A DNA stretch of 64,000 bases from Aliiglaciecola sp. M165 (lineage in GTDB: Bacteria > Pseudomonadota > Gammaproteobacteria > Enterobacterales > Alteromonadaceae). A model generated the notes under the pieces. It worked only from the letters and a program-made list of their open reading frames with translations. It was not told the DNA's origin and did no database searches. A program made the translations under genes and the position numbers. Where the stretch lies: contig NZ_VKKH01000006.1 in the NCBI RefSeq assembly GCF_007197995.1, positions 496,001-560,000 on the forward strand. The letters are read 5' to 3'. Below, one piece after another: positions 17,410 to 26,676 of the stretch. Numbering within the stretch: position 1 is the first letter of the stretch; each line of letters opens with the position of its first letter.

Positions 17410-19053
17410 ATGCGCATTCTGGTTGTCGACGATGAGTCTCTAAATCGCTTTTTACTCATTCATATGCTCGAAGAGGCGGGTTACACAGATTGCTTTGAGG
17501 CAGAGTCTGGCAGGGAAGCTTTGCAATTGTCTGAAAAAATAAAACCAGATCTGGTTCTTTTAGATGTCGTAATGGCAGACATGGATGGGTTCGAAACTGC
17601 CCCACTGTTAAAGAAGATGGCCGGTGATATTTATCTTCCTATCATTTTTATTACCGCACTTGATGATCAGGACTCCCTAGCCAAATGTTTAGAAGTTGGG
17701 GGAGACGATTTCGCCTCCAAACCTTTTGATAAAATCATTCTTACTGCAAAAATCAGAGCCCATGCACGAACCCGCCTGTTAAGCAAACGTGCATCAAAGC
17801 AGAACGAAGAACTCAATTATTTTCGCATTGGTGTTGAACGGGAACACGCCATTGTCGAACATATTTTCTCTAACGCATTGACTATAAATAAAACAGTCGC
17901 TGCTTACTTCGATTATCGATTGGCGCCTGCGAGTAGTTTCAATGGCGACTTATTTTTAATTGAACCGAGTCCCTCCGGCGGCATTTATTTTTTAATGGGG
18001 GATTTTACCGGCCATGGTTTGGCGTCTGCTATTGGTGCTCTGCCAGTCGCCAGAGCATTTCAAGCAATGGCGAACAAAGGATTGTCGGTGTCTGAAATGG
18101 CATCAACAATTAATAAAACTTTGATGACACTATTGCCCGGAGATATGTTTTTTGCTGCTGTGATAGCTGAAATCGCTAGTAACGGTCACCAATTCACAGT
18201 TTGGAATGGTGGTATGCCTGACTTGACGGTTTTTACTCCTGCGGGTGAAGTCACAAAACATTTTCAGTCTCAGCACATGGCGTTAGGTATTTTAGAACCT
18301 TATGAGTTTGAAGAAAACGTTGAGTATTTTGATGCCAATATTGGTGACAGGCTTATTGGGTATTCAGACGGCGTCATCGAGTTGACTAATGTCGCAGAGC
18401 AGATGCTCGGTGAGGACGCTGTACTAAGTTGGTTATCGGAATCGCCGGATTTGCCAGTCGCTGACATTGAGGAAAAAGTTGAGGCATTTCGAGGTAATGC
18501 CGAGCAACTCGACGATATCACCTTTGTTTCTTATACCTGCCAATCCTTAGAAGCGTTAAGACCAGAATATACAGTGACACAACTACCCTTCAATATCGAA
18601 GTCGATTTATGTGTGGAGAAGCTTAAAACGATTGATCCAATTTATGAGCTGGTCATCATGGTTTGCAGTCAATTGGGTATGCAAAGTATTCGCTCCGACC
18701 TATCAACTGTATTGAGTGAGCTTTTTAACAATTCTCTCGATCACGGTATTCTGCACTTAGATTCTACCTTGAAAAAAACCACCGAAGGATTCTTTGAATA
18801 CTTTGATCAACGTACAGATAGATTGGCCAAACTAAAAGAAGGTTCTATTCAAATTAGAATATCCTTCGCACCTGAAAATAAAACTCTGTCGGTAGAATTA
18901 GAAGATTCTGGGCAGGGTTTTGATTTCCAAAATCTAGGGGGAAATCATGACAGTGACGCCTTTGGACGAGGTATTCCTCTGATAAAAGAACTATGCGAAT
19001 CGGTGGAGTACTCTAGCAATGGAACAAAAGTTACGGCAACCTTTGCCGTTTAA
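17410..19053 (+). CDS. REC-PP2C phosphatase-HATPase response regulator, CrsR/HsbR-like
   Basis: A 547-residue three-part switch protein. Residues 1-120 are a receiver with acidic pair VDDES, phospho-acceptor in LVLLDVVMADMDG and Lys in SKPFDK. Residues 165-385 are a SpoIIE/PP2C phosphatase (GDLFLIEPSPSG, MGDFTGHGLASAIG, DRLIGYSDGVIEL). Residues 395-547 are an anti-sigma-type HATPase with ELFNNSLDHG (N box) and EDSGQGFDF (G1 box). It should phosphorylate and dephosphorylate the STAS protein encoded just before it, the receiver choosing between the two activities. The upstream histidine kinase or Hpt partner is not in the window. Confidence 0.93.
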   Translation: MRILVVDDESLNRFLLIHMLEEAGYTDCFEAESGREALQLSEKIKPDLVLLDVVMADMDGFETAPLLKKMAGDIYLPIIFITALDDQDSLAKCLEVGGDDFASKPFDKIILTAKIRAHARTRLLSKRASKQNEELNYFRIGVEREHAIVEHIFSNALTINKTVAAYFDYRLAPASSFNGDLFLIEPSPSGGIYFLMGDFTGHGLASAIGALPVARAFQAMANKGLSVSEMASTINKTLMTLLPGDMFFAAVIAEIASNGHQFTVWNGGMPDLTVFTPAGEVTKHFQSQHMALGILEPYEFEENVEYFDANIGDRLIGYSDGVIELTNVAEQMLGEDAVLSWLSESPDLPVADIEEKVEAFRGNAEQLDDITFVSYTCQSLEALRPEYTVTQLPFNIEVDLCVEKLKTIDPIYELVIMVCSQLGMQSIRSDLSTVLSELFNNSLDHGILHLDSTLKKTTEGFFEYFDQRTDRLAKLKEGSIQIRISFAPENKTLSVELEDSGQGFDFQNLGGNHDSDAFGRGIPLIKELCESVEYSSNGTKVTATFAV

Positions 19054-19077
19054 CGTAATGATTTTAAAAGGTAAAAA

Positions 19078-19527
19078 GTGAAAATTAGACGCGCAGTTAT
19101 TAATGACGTGAGTGACTTGGTAGACTTCAACCAAGCCATGGCACAAGAAACAGAAAGTAAAGCACTTGATCAGCAGACGCTAAGCAAGGGCGTAAGCGCG
19201 CTAATTACCGATCCGAACAAGGGATTTTATTTGGTTGCGCAACAGGCAGACGGCCAAATTATCGGCAGTTTAATGGTCACTTTCGAGTGGAGCGATTGGC
19301 GAAACGCACAGTTTTGGTGGATCCAGAGTGTCTATGTGCGCCCGCAAAATCGACGCACCGGCGTTTATTCAAAACTTTACCAACAAGTACAGGCACTTGC
19401 GGAGCAAAACGATGGCGTATGTGGGTATCGGTTGTACGTAGAAAAAGACAATTTGCCAGCTCAAAAAACCTATGAATCTCTGGGAATGCATGAATCGTAT
19501 TATTTGATGTACGAATCCAAGTTATGA
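19078..19527 (+). CDS. GNAT family N-acetyltransferase
   Basis: A 149-residue acetyl-CoA-dependent acetyltransferase starting at GTG, with AAAAGG seven bases upstream. The acetyl-CoA loop lies in VYVRPQNRRTGVYSKLYQ (a variant of Q/RxxGxG/A) and the C-terminal strand in RLYVEKDNLPAQKTYESLGM, typical of small-molecule or amino-acid acetyltransferases. The substrate cannot be inferred. It follows the phosphatase gene by 24 bases and may be its operon partner. Confidence 0.88.
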   Translation: MKIRRAVINDVSDLVDFNQAMAQETESKALDQQTLSKGVSALITDPNKGFYLVAQQADGQIIGSLMVTFEWSDWRNAQFWWIQSVYVRPQNRRTGVYSKLYQQVQALAEQNDGVCGYRLYVEKDNLPAQKTYESLGMHESYYLMYESKL

Positions 19528-19541
19528 AGCTTCTAATTGCT

Positions 19542-19560
19542 ATTGAGAATTATTATCAAT
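19542..19560 (+). promoter_or_regulatory. Fur box upstream of iron ABC transporter
   Basis: TGAGAATTATTATCA (19544-19558) matches the 7-1-7 Fur core TGATAATnATTATCA at all but one position, flanked by ATTGA...TCAAT arms. It lies 46 bases before the iron-binding protein gene, where Fur-Fe2+ would repress in iron-replete cells. Confidence 0.85.
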
Positions 19561-19603
19561 AACGGTAAGCTTCGATTTCGTTCGGTTTAACCTAAGTAAA
19601 TTC

Positions 19604-20620
19604 ATGTTCAAAAACTACTCTCTCATATTTGTCATCGTCAGCATACTCATGCCTGCGAGCGTTTTCGCAGCGGAGGTTAACGTTTATTCGGCGCGCAAAG
19701 AAGCCCTTATAAAGCCTGTTTTAGATAAGTTCACAGCGCAGACCGGTATTGAGGTAAATCTCATTACGGGTAATGCGGACGCACTTATTAGCCGTATAGC
19801 AAGCGAAGGAAAGTTCAGCCCTGCAGATGTCCTTTTGACTACAGATGCTGGTCGTTTGGTACGTGCTAAAAATCAAGGTCTGACCCAAGCTCACTTATCT
19901 CCCACCATTGAACAACATGTCGCCCCAAGGTTCAGAGATAATGAAAACCATTGGTTTTCATTAACACAGCGTGCGCGCCCCATTATGGTATTAAAAGCAG
20001 ACGCTGAATCGGCAAATATTCAAACTTATGAGCAACTTGCCTCAAAAAATTTGCCGGGTAAGTTATGTATTCGGTCATCATCAAATATCTACAACCAATC
20101 AATGATTGCCGCATTAATCCATCAACAAGGCGAGCAGAGTGCTGAAGCCTTTAGTCGCGGTTTAGTAGGAAATTTGGCTCGTCCCCCAAAAGGCGGGGAC
20201 AGAGACCAGATCAAGGCGCTGGTAGCGGGTCAGTGTGACTATGCTGTGGCAAATACTTATTATCTAGCGGGCATGCTAAAAAGTGCTGATGCAGAGCAGG
20301 TGAAAGTTGCTGAACAAGTCAAAGTAATATGGCCCAACCAACAAGGGCGTGGTGTCCATGTTAATGTGTCTGGAGCTGCGCTGATTAAAACTTCGCCAAA
20401 CGATGAAAATGCCAAAAAACTCTTAGATTTCTTATTAAATGAACAAAGCCAATCTTGGTATGCACAAGCAAATCATGAATACCCGGTTAGAGAGGGTGTG
20501 GAATGGAGCCAAGTACTAAAAGATTTTGGTGAATTTAAGGGCGAATCTATTCCACTACATCGGGTAGGGGATCTTAACGGGCAGGCGGTCAAGGTCATGG
20601 ACCGCGCTGGCTGGAAATGA
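19604..20620 (+). CDS. Periplasmic ferric iron-binding protein (FbpA/FutA)
   Basis: A 338-residue substrate-binding protein of a ferric ABC importer. A signal peptide covers residues 1-22 (ending SVFA), and the mature start EVNVYSARKEALIKPVLDKF is typical of FutA/FbpA. The iron-coordinating tyrosines are visible in SNIYNQSM and the paired Tyr of VANTYYLAGML. Length fits (330-350). It is first in a three-gene operon behind a Fur box and is expected to capture Fe3+ in the periplasm and deliver it to the permease. Confidence 0.93.
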   Translation: MFKNYSLIFVIVSILMPASVFAAEVNVYSARKEALIKPVLDKFTAQTGIEVNLITGNADALISRIASEGKFSPADVLLTTDAGRLVRAKNQGLTQAHLSPTIEQHVAPRFRDNENHWFSLTQRARPIMVLKADAESANIQTYEQLASKNLPGKLCIRSSSNIYNQSMIAALIHQQGEQSAEAFSRGLVGNLARPPKGGDRDQIKALVAGQCDYAVANTYYLAGMLKSADAEQVKVAEQVKVIWPNQQGRGVHVNVSGAALIKTSPNDENAKKLLDFLLNEQSQSWYAQANHEYPVREGVEWSQVLKDFGEFKGESIPLHRVGDLNGQAVKVMDRAGWK

Positions 20621-20623
20621 TTT

Positions 20624-22282
20624 TTGAGAGGGCAACAATCTATACATCCTTTGATGACTAAGCTGCCCTCTAAATACAGCGCATGGTTATTTATACCCTG
20701 TGCGCTGCTAACGCTGCCAATCTGGATCGTGTTTGGCAGCGTTTTCACTCCTCAATATGAAATATGGCAACACCTCTGGCAAACCGTTCTAAGCGACTAT
20801 GTCATTAATTCAATCGTTTTGGCCAGTGCCGTAGGCTTTGGAACCTTGTTGATTGGTACTAGTTTGGCATGGTGTATTGCTCGCTATGAATTTTTTGGCC
20901 GGAAATGGTTACAATGGATAGTGTTACTGCCCTTGGCCATGCCGGCCTACATTATTGCCTACAGCTATACCGGCCTGCTTGATTTTGCCGGGCCTGTGCA
21001 ATCAGCTATCCGCGAAAGCTATGATTTATCCTATGGCGAATATTGGTTTCCAGATATCCGTTCCTTACCTGGAGCCATCATTGTCATGACGTTGGTGCTC
21101 TATCCTTACGTCTACATTCTTGCTAGAACAGCATTCAGTGAACACCCTGTTTCTTTGCGTGAGGCCGGAAAAAGCCTGGGGGTGTCGCCGCATAGATATT
21201 TTCTAAAGGTCACCTGGCCATTAGCTCGACCCGCTATCTTGATGGGCGTTGCATTGGCAATGATGGAAGCCTTTGCGGATTATGGCACGGTACAATTTTT
21301 TGGTGTTGACACCTTTACTACAGGTATCTTTAGAACCTGGTTTGGTCTCGGTAACCAAATCGCCGCGTCACAATTGGCGGCGCTATTGTGTACTTTTGTG
21401 TTGGTTTTACTGCTTTTGGAAAAATGGTCTCGCAAGCAGGTTCGCTATTTTCAAAATCGTCAAAGCGGGCAGCGATCACCACGGCAAAAACTTGGCACAT
21501 TGTCTTCGCTTACCCTGTGCATTGTATGCTCGTTAGCACCCACTCTTGGATTTTTTGTGCCGGTTTATCAATTGGGAGACTGGGCATTTTTTGTGTCAAC
21601 AAGTAGCTTTGATAGTGACTTTTTTAGCTTGGCTTGGCATTCCTTTTCTCTTGCCGCAATTTCGGCGTTGGTTGTCGTACTGTTAGCGCTATTTTTTGCC
21701 TATGGAAAGCGTTTAAACCCTGGCAAATTAATGTTTGCTCAGGTACAAGCTGTCAGTATGGGATATGCAGTCCCGGGCACGGTGATCGCGGTAGGAATAT
21801 TGTTGCCATTAAGTTGGGCAGATCACAGTATCAATTATGTCACCGACACCTTTTTTGCTTTTACACCGGGATTGATATTGTCAGGAACGGCGTTTGCTTT
21901 GGTGTTAGCGTATTGTGTGAGGTTTATGTCCGTTGCATTACAAAATATTGAAACTGGCTTATCGAGGATCACACCAAACATGGATGAAGCCGCACGCTCC
22001 CTAGGCAGTGATAAGAATCAAGTACTACGGGCAGTACATGTACCGATTTTAAAAGGTAGTATATTAAGTGCAGTGCTTTTGGTGTTTGTTGACGTACTAA
22101 AAGAATTGCCAGCGACATTAATTCTTCGGCCATTTAACTTTGATACCTTGGCCGTAAGTGCTTATCAGTTTGCCTCAGATGAGCGCCTGGTAGATGCTGC
22201 AGCTCCAGCCTTGGCGATTGTATTAACAGGCATTATTCCGGTCATTTTATTGACACGGGCGCTGGATGGAAAAGTAGAATAA
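20624..22282 (+). CDS. Ferric iron ABC transporter permease (FbpB type)
   Basis: A 552-residue inner-membrane permease containing two fused BPD_transp_1 halves, about 12 membrane helices. Each half has an EAA loop that contacts the ATPase: SLREAGKSLGVSPHRYFLKV and MDEAARSLGSDKNQVLRAV. Two starts are possible: TTG 20624, three bases after the previous stop, and ATG 20654. Neither has an ideal ribosome site; GAGAGGG falls between them. The gene is tightly linked to the binding protein upstream and the ATPase downstream. Confidence 0.92.
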   Translation: MRGQQSIHPLMTKLPSKYSAWLFIPCALLTLPIWIVFGSVFTPQYEIWQHLWQTVLSDYVINSIVLASAVGFGTLLIGTSLAWCIARYEFFGRKWLQWIVLLPLAMPAYIIAYSYTGLLDFAGPVQSAIRESYDLSYGEYWFPDIRSLPGAIIVMTLVLYPYVYILARTAFSEHPVSLREAGKSLGVSPHRYFLKVTWPLARPAILMGVALAMMEAFADYGTVQFFGVDTFTTGIFRTWFGLGNQIAASQLAALLCTFVLVLLLLEKWSRKQVRYFQNRQSGQRSPRQKLGTLSSLTLCIVCSLAPTLGFFVPVYQLGDWAFFVSTSSFDSDFFSLAWHSFSLAAISALVVVLLALFFAYGKRLNPGKLMFAQVQAVSMGYAVPGTVIAVGILLPLSWADHSINYVTDTFFAFTPGLILSGTAFALVLAYCVRFMSVALQNIETGLSRITPNMDEAARSLGSDKNQVLRAVHVPILKGSILSAVLLVFVDVLKELPATLILRPFNFDTLAVSAYQFASDERLVDAAAPALAIVLTGIIPVILLTRALDGKVE

Positions 22283-22284
22283 CG

Positions 22285-23337
22285 ATGTTGAAGCTTACTG
22301 ATATTTCTGTTGATTATGGGCAAATTCGTGCCGTAAATAAAGTGAATTTTAGCCTGGAAAAGGGCCAAATTGGCTGCCTGTTGGGTCCTTCTGGATGCGG
22401 AAAAACATCTGTTTTGCGAGCGATTGCCGGTTTTGAACCCATTACGAGCGGCACTATCGAAATTAGCCATCAGTTGATGAGCGAGTATGCTGGTCAAGTA
22501 ATGCCAGAAAAGCGAAATGTCGGCATCGTTTTTCAAGATTTTGCGTTGTTTCCTCACCTGAGTGTTGCGCAAAACATCGCCTTTGGGCTTAAACAGGGTA
22601 CAAAAAGCGAAAAGCAGCATAGAGTGCAAAAGGTGATCGAACTGGTTGAGCTAACCGGTCAAGAAAGCCGATTCCCGCATGAGTTATCTGGTGGACAACA
22701 ACAACGTGTTGCACTTGCCAGAGCCATAGCGCCAAAGCCAGAAGTTTTGTTGCTGGATGAGCCTTTTGCGAACCTAGATGCAGATTTAAGAGAATCCCTG
22801 GCGAGTCAAATACGCAACATTATTAAATATGAGCAAATCACTGCGTTGATGGTCACCCACGATCAGCATGAGGCGTTCTATGTCGCAGATGTGATTGGCG
22901 TAATGTCATCAGGTAAAATGCAACAATTGGGCAATGCATATGATTTGTATCACCGTCCAGTCAATCGATTTATCGCCAGTTTTATTGGGGAAGGTGTGTT
23001 TGTTCCCGGGACAATTACATCGCAGAATCAGCTTCAGACAGCCCTGGGTGTTCTTGAAGTTCCGACGTCCAAACGGATAGATAATCATAGCAAATGTCAG
23101 ATATTAGTCAGACCGGACGATGTGATACACGACGATGATAGCAAAACCCTAGCTAAAGTGGTCAACAAATCGTTTAGAGGCTCACATATTATGTATGAGT
23201 TGAATCTTCTTGATCGTCACCAACAACGAGTGCTTTGTCTTGCGCCAAGTCACCATGATCATCATATTGGTGAGTCCATAGGGATCCGTTTGGACCTTGA
23301 GCACGTTGTTATTTTTCAGGAAGATAAGGAAAGTTAA
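22285..23337 (+). CDS. Ferric iron ABC transporter ATPase (FbpC type)
   Basis: A 350-residue ATPase that powers the importer. Walker A GPSGCGKTS (about residues 35-43), Q-loop VFQDFALFPHL, signature LSGGQQQRVALARA, Walker B LLLDEPFANLD and H-loop MVTHDQHEA are all intact. A C-terminal regulatory region (about 240-350) with a TOBE-like fold (ILVRPDDV) is typical of the FbpC/PotA group. It starts two bases after the permease stop, so translational coupling is likely. Confidence 0.94.
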   Translation: MLKLTDISVDYGQIRAVNKVNFSLEKGQIGCLLGPSGCGKTSVLRAIAGFEPITSGTIEISHQLMSEYAGQVMPEKRNVGIVFQDFALFPHLSVAQNIAFGLKQGTKSEKQHRVQKVIELVELTGQESRFPHELSGGQQQRVALARAIAPKPEVLLLDEPFANLDADLRESLASQIRNIIKYEQITALMVTHDQHEAFYVADVIGVMSSGKMQQLGNAYDLYHRPVNRFIASFIGEGVFVPGTITSQNQLQTALGVLEVPTSKRIDNHSKCQILVRPDDVIHDDDSKTLAKVVNKSFRGSHIMYELNLLDRHQQRVLCLAPSHHDHHIGESIGIRLDLEHVVIFQEDKES

Positions 23338-23444
23338 GGTTGCAAATAGCGTTGTTTGCCGCAATTTCTCCCGTCGCCGACGTATTTTGTTTGCATCTTT
23401 CAAAACGTCGGTTTAAAAGCATTTAAAAGTCTAGGGTAGCGCTT

Positions 23445-23897
23445 ATGTTAAAAACTATTAACCTGTGGTTTCAGGAAAAGTTAAGTCAAACAGAGAAAAA
23501 TGACGATTCGCATACCGTTGAATTGGCAACCGCCGTCCTGCTGTACGAAATTATGCGCGCCGATGATACGTTTTTACAAAGCGAACATGATGAATTCGAA
23601 AAACTACTCACGACACAGTTTAATTTGGATAAAGACGAACTCGAAGTTTTGCTCGACACCTCGAAACATCACGCAAAGACCGCTGTCGATTTTCAGCAAT
23701 TTACTCGCGTGTTAAACGAAAAATGCGATGTTGAACAAAAACATCAGGTACTTGAATCACTGTGGCGTGTTGCTTACGCAGACAAACACCTTGATGTACA
23801 TGAAATTCATTTAATCAGGAGGATCTCTGACCTCCTACATATCCCGCATAGTGAATTTATTAAAAGCAAAATCAAAGTCACGGAATCCAATGGTTAG
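23445..23897 (+). CDS. TerB family protein
   Basis: A 150-residue, mostly helical cytoplasmic protein of the tellurite-resistance TerB type. The characteristic pattern appears twice: ATAVLLYEIMRADDTFLQSEHDEFEKLL and ESLWRVAYADKHLDVHEIHLIRRISDLL, each an acidic helix with DxxxxxxE spacing. Stand-alone TerB proteins are common in marine gammaproteobacteria and most are not in tellurite operons. No ter genes lie nearby and no function is inferred. Confidence 0.82.
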   Translation: MLKTINLWFQEKLSQTEKNDDSHTVELATAVLLYEIMRADDTFLQSEHDEFEKLLTTQFNLDKDELEVLLDTSKHHAKTAVDFQQFTRVLNEKCDVEQKHQVLESLWRVAYADKHLDVHEIHLIRRISDLLHIPHSEFIKSKIKVTESNG

Positions 23898-24304
23898 CGA
23901 GACATTTAACCACTAAAAATACTCATGTTACTATTTCAATACATGGTATCTTATTGAAAATAAAGATGTTTTTCAATGAGCTTTAAGGGTAGTCGCAATA
24001 AACATACATAGTCATGGTGTTTAGCTCAACTCACTATGCATAAATTTTCGTAACTATTTGATTTATATGAAATATTAATTTTTGGCACAATAACTGTAAT
24101 GCTTGTGATGTCATTGTGATTAGTTGTACTGGTTCCTACAACTATTAAAGGATTGGACAATGCAGAATACTTGCGATTAACGGTTTTGTTATTGGCTGCG
24201 ATGGCGTTTGCAACTAACAGCGAGATATTCTGAGTACGCTTTGCGTGCGGCAGGCAAGGAAGCCAAACCTTCTCTTCACGACGAAATCAAAAGGAGATTG
24301 CAGT
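23898..24304. other. Intergenic region with hairpin and signal-like remnant
   Basis: 407 bases before the EF-hand gene. A perfect 7-bp hairpin, AGTTGTA (24122-24128) and TACAACT (24137-24143), lies ahead of AGGA and a six-codon frame starting ATG at 24161. In another frame, from 24171, TTG opens a 20-codon frame, LRLTVLLLAAMAFATNSEIF, that reads like a signal peptide and stops. This may be the remnant of a small secreted-protein gene broken by a frameshift, or an untranslated leader. Nothing else is recognised. Confidence 0.35.
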
Positions 24305-24568
24305 ATGAAAAAGTCATTGTTAATAGGTTTGTCGGTTTTCACCTTAGCTCTTATCCAGGCCACCTTAAGTGCACCAGCATATGCGCAAAGCGACTTAATT
24401 AGTGAAATGGATCAAGATGAAGACGGTATGATCAGCATTCGAGAAGCGGTTGCTAATCCTTCTTTGCTCGCTTCTTTTGGAAAGATTGATACTGACGGCG
24501 ATGGAAAAATTAGCCTCAAAGAACTTGAAGAAACTCAACTACTCAAGCAGGTAATCAAACAAGCGTAG
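24305..24568 (+). CDS. Small secreted EF-hand protein
   Basis: An 87-residue protein. The start was set at ATG 24305, behind AAGGAG; a signal peptide MKKSLLIGLSVFTLALIQATLSAPAYA follows. The mature part holds two EF-hand calcium loops, DQDEDGMISIRE and DTDGDGKISLKE, each with the expected acidic residues at 1, 3, 5 and 12. It is probably a periplasmic calcium-binding protein. Such proteins are common in Alteromonadales; partner unknown. Confidence 0.82.
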   Translation: MKKSLLIGLSVFTLALIQATLSAPAYAQSDLISEMDQDEDGMISIREAVANPSLLASFGKIDTDGDGKISLKELEETQLLKQVIKQA

Positions 24569-24679
24569 TTTTGCCAGAACCGTTTTGCACTGAAAAAGGC
24601 GTCTCTCTGAGCTTTCATTTGATCTTTTGTAATATCATAGGATACCTTCAATTTGCTCGCAGTCTTTCAAGGTATGAAA

Positions 24680-26086
24680 ATGCAAATTGGTTCGTTAAGA
24701 CAACTCACGCTATTAAGCTTTATCGTTGCACTGGTGCCTTTGGGTGTTTTACTTTGGCAAAGTCAAAGTACGCTCACAAAAATGGCCCAGATTGCAGCGA
24801 GCGAAGCCCAATTTTCTGTCGATATGACCCGTCAGGTCGCTGATATGGAAAATATAGCAACCGATGCCGAACGGCTTATCAGGCAATATCAAGTACTGAA
24901 AAAAACTGAGCTTAAACAGTTAATTGATAATTATTTATTGCGTTTGCTCGAGACTCAGCAGCCTGTGTGTGAAAAGCTCTCGGACGATTTTGCTTGTGAT
25001 GCGTTGGAAAATCGCATTGCTTGGTTAAGCGAAAATACAGTTAGTGAAGATCCTCTTTTATTGGACGCCCAGTTAGCCGAATTTAGACAGGCCATTTCGG
25101 AGCTTCAACGCCAAGTTGATTATTTACTCGACAGTCGTATCGTGCAGCAAAAAGACTATATCAATACCGTTCAACAGACACAGGCCTGGTCCACAGGTTT
25201 ATTGGTGTCTTTTTCACTTCTGCTGATTATCTTTGCGAGCCAATTGATCCTGTCTCCAGTGGCAAAGATTGAACGTATCATCGGAGAAATTGCCAAACAG
25301 TCAGAGAGTTTGCCCGCTATCTCCAAGTCTGGGCCTAAAGAACTCATTGAAGTGGAACACAAACTACACTGGTTAGCCGACCGTCTCAACCAACTAGAGC
25401 ACCTGCGTCACGCGTTACTTCGGCACGCGTCACACGAACTAAAAACGCCCTTGGCTAGTATCAAAGAAGGGTGCTCGTTATTGTCTGAAAATGTTGTAGG
25501 GGAGTTAAATGAGCAACAAAAAGAGGTTGTGAGCCTTTTGACCAGCAGCACTGAGCGGCTAAATCAACTTATCGAACATTTACTTGACTACAACCTCTTG
25601 TTGCAACAGTCTAAACCTGTGTATGAAAAAACAGACACTAAAACCCTTGTTGAGGCAGTGCTAACGGACAATGCTTTGGCGATTGGACAAAATAATAATG
25701 AAGTCATTGTAAAAAATGAAGTTGAAACGATGTATGTCGATCCCAACCTTTTTCGTCGGATCATTGACAACCTGCTTTCGAACGCTTTGGCCCATGGTGC
25801 GGTTGGGCGCCCCATTAATATATCCTTTTATAAACAAAGAGATATGATCATTTTGGATGTGGCCAATCGGGGGCGAAAAATACCGCCAGAGCAACGTAAA
25901 GTGTTGTTTGAACCTTTCAAACGGGGCGAGCATAAACGCAATGATAGTGTTGTCGGCTCCGGCCTGGGTCTGTCGATCGTTGCGGATTGTGCACGAATGA
26001 TGCAAGGAGGAGTTGAAGTGGTAGATGTAGATTATGCCGATGTTTGCATGAGAGTGAGTTTACCTGGTGTGAGGGATCTCTCATGA
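24680..26086 (+). CDS. glrK: Sensor histidine kinase GlrK (QseE)
   Basis: A 468-residue membrane kinase. ATG 24680 follows AAGGT at six bases; starts at 24674 or 24653 are also in frame. Transmembrane segments lie at about residues 8-24 and 170-190, enclosing a helical periplasmic sensor of about 145 residues. A short HAMP-like linker precedes the H box RHASHELKTPLASIKEG (phospho-acceptor His). The N box is NLLSNALAHG and the G2 box GSGLGLSIV. The start SLRQLTLLSF and the downstream qseG-like and glrR genes identify it as GlrK, which phosphorylates GlrR in response to envelope signals in enterobacteria. Confidence 0.92.
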   Translation: MQIGSLRQLTLLSFIVALVPLGVLLWQSQSTLTKMAQIAASEAQFSVDMTRQVADMENIATDAERLIRQYQVLKKTELKQLIDNYLLRLLETQQPVCEKLSDDFACDALENRIAWLSENTVSEDPLLLDAQLAEFRQAISELQRQVDYLLDSRIVQQKDYINTVQQTQAWSTGLLVSFSLLLIIFASQLILSPVAKIERIIGEIAKQSESLPAISKSGPKELIEVEHKLHWLADRLNQLEHLRHALLRHASHELKTPLASIKEGCSLLSENVVGELNEQQKEVVSLLTSSTERLNQLIEHLLDYNLLLQQSKPVYEKTDTKTLVEAVLTDNALAIGQNNNEVIVKNEVETMYVDPNLFRRIIDNLLSNALAHGAVGRPINISFYKQRDMIILDVANRGRKIPPEQRKVLFEPFKRGEHKRNDSVVGSGLGLSIVADCARMMQGGVEVVDVDYADVCMRVSLPGVRDLS

Positions 26087-26676
26087 TTTGGCGATTAATC
26101 ATTGTTACAAGTGCCAGTCTTTTGTTTTCTGGCTGCTCAATTATAGAAAAATGGCAGCAACAAAAATCAGAAGCCAATGTCACAGAACAAGCCGCTGATT
26201 ATTGTATCGTGGCAGACCAAGAGAGTGACGTGCCGAATAATTGTGATCTGCGATATTGGTTAGCATTTTGGGTGGAGCATGATTCGCTTCGTTGGACGCA
26301 ACGTAGAGATAAAATTGATCAGTTGGGAGACTCGCCATCTGACACATTAAAAAAGGTGCTGTTGAGCCAAGGTAAAGGTACGCCTTATCAAGATCGGTTG
26401 CGCGCTCAAGGTTGGGCAGATGATTTGCTTCCTAAATTGAGCCAACCAATGCGAGATTTGATTTTGGTCATAATTTACCAACCCAGTCAGCAGTTACTGG
26501 AATTTGAATCAGCACTAACCATTTTGACGCGTATCAATACTAATCAATCTAAAGAGTTAGATGCGCAAAAAGAACGACTACTTGAACAGCAGCAACAGAT
26601 TGAACAACTATTGAAAATCGAGGCCTCGATGATGCAACAAACCGATAGTTCAGAGAATAATGAGAGGAATAATTGA
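26083..26676 (+). CDS. qseG: QseG-like lipoprotein
   Basis: A 197-residue outer-membrane lipoprotein candidate lying between glrK and glrR. The start ATG 26083 overlaps the glrK stop (ATGA). The lipobox is LLFSGC (Cys18). The mature protein is short and helical, with a C-terminal Gln/Glu-rich coil (about 155-190). In E. coli QseG sits in the same position and interacts with the GlrK sensor, so a role in signal input is inferred from family and position. Sequence conservation itself is low. Confidence 0.78.
   Translation: MIWRLIIVTSASLLFSGCSIIEKWQQQKSEANVTEQAADYCIVADQESDVPNNCDLRYWLAFWVEHDSLRWTQRRDKIDQLGDSPSDTLKKVLLSQGKGTPYQDRLRAQGWADDLLPKLSQPMRDLILVIIYQPSQQLLEFESALTILTRINTNQSKELDAQKERLLEQQQQIEQLLKIEASMMQQTDSSENNERNN

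Noticed and set aside
24208-24402. 64-codon frame overlapping the EF-hand gene start
   Set aside because: It overlaps the signal peptide of a better-supported gene in another phase and has no features of its own.
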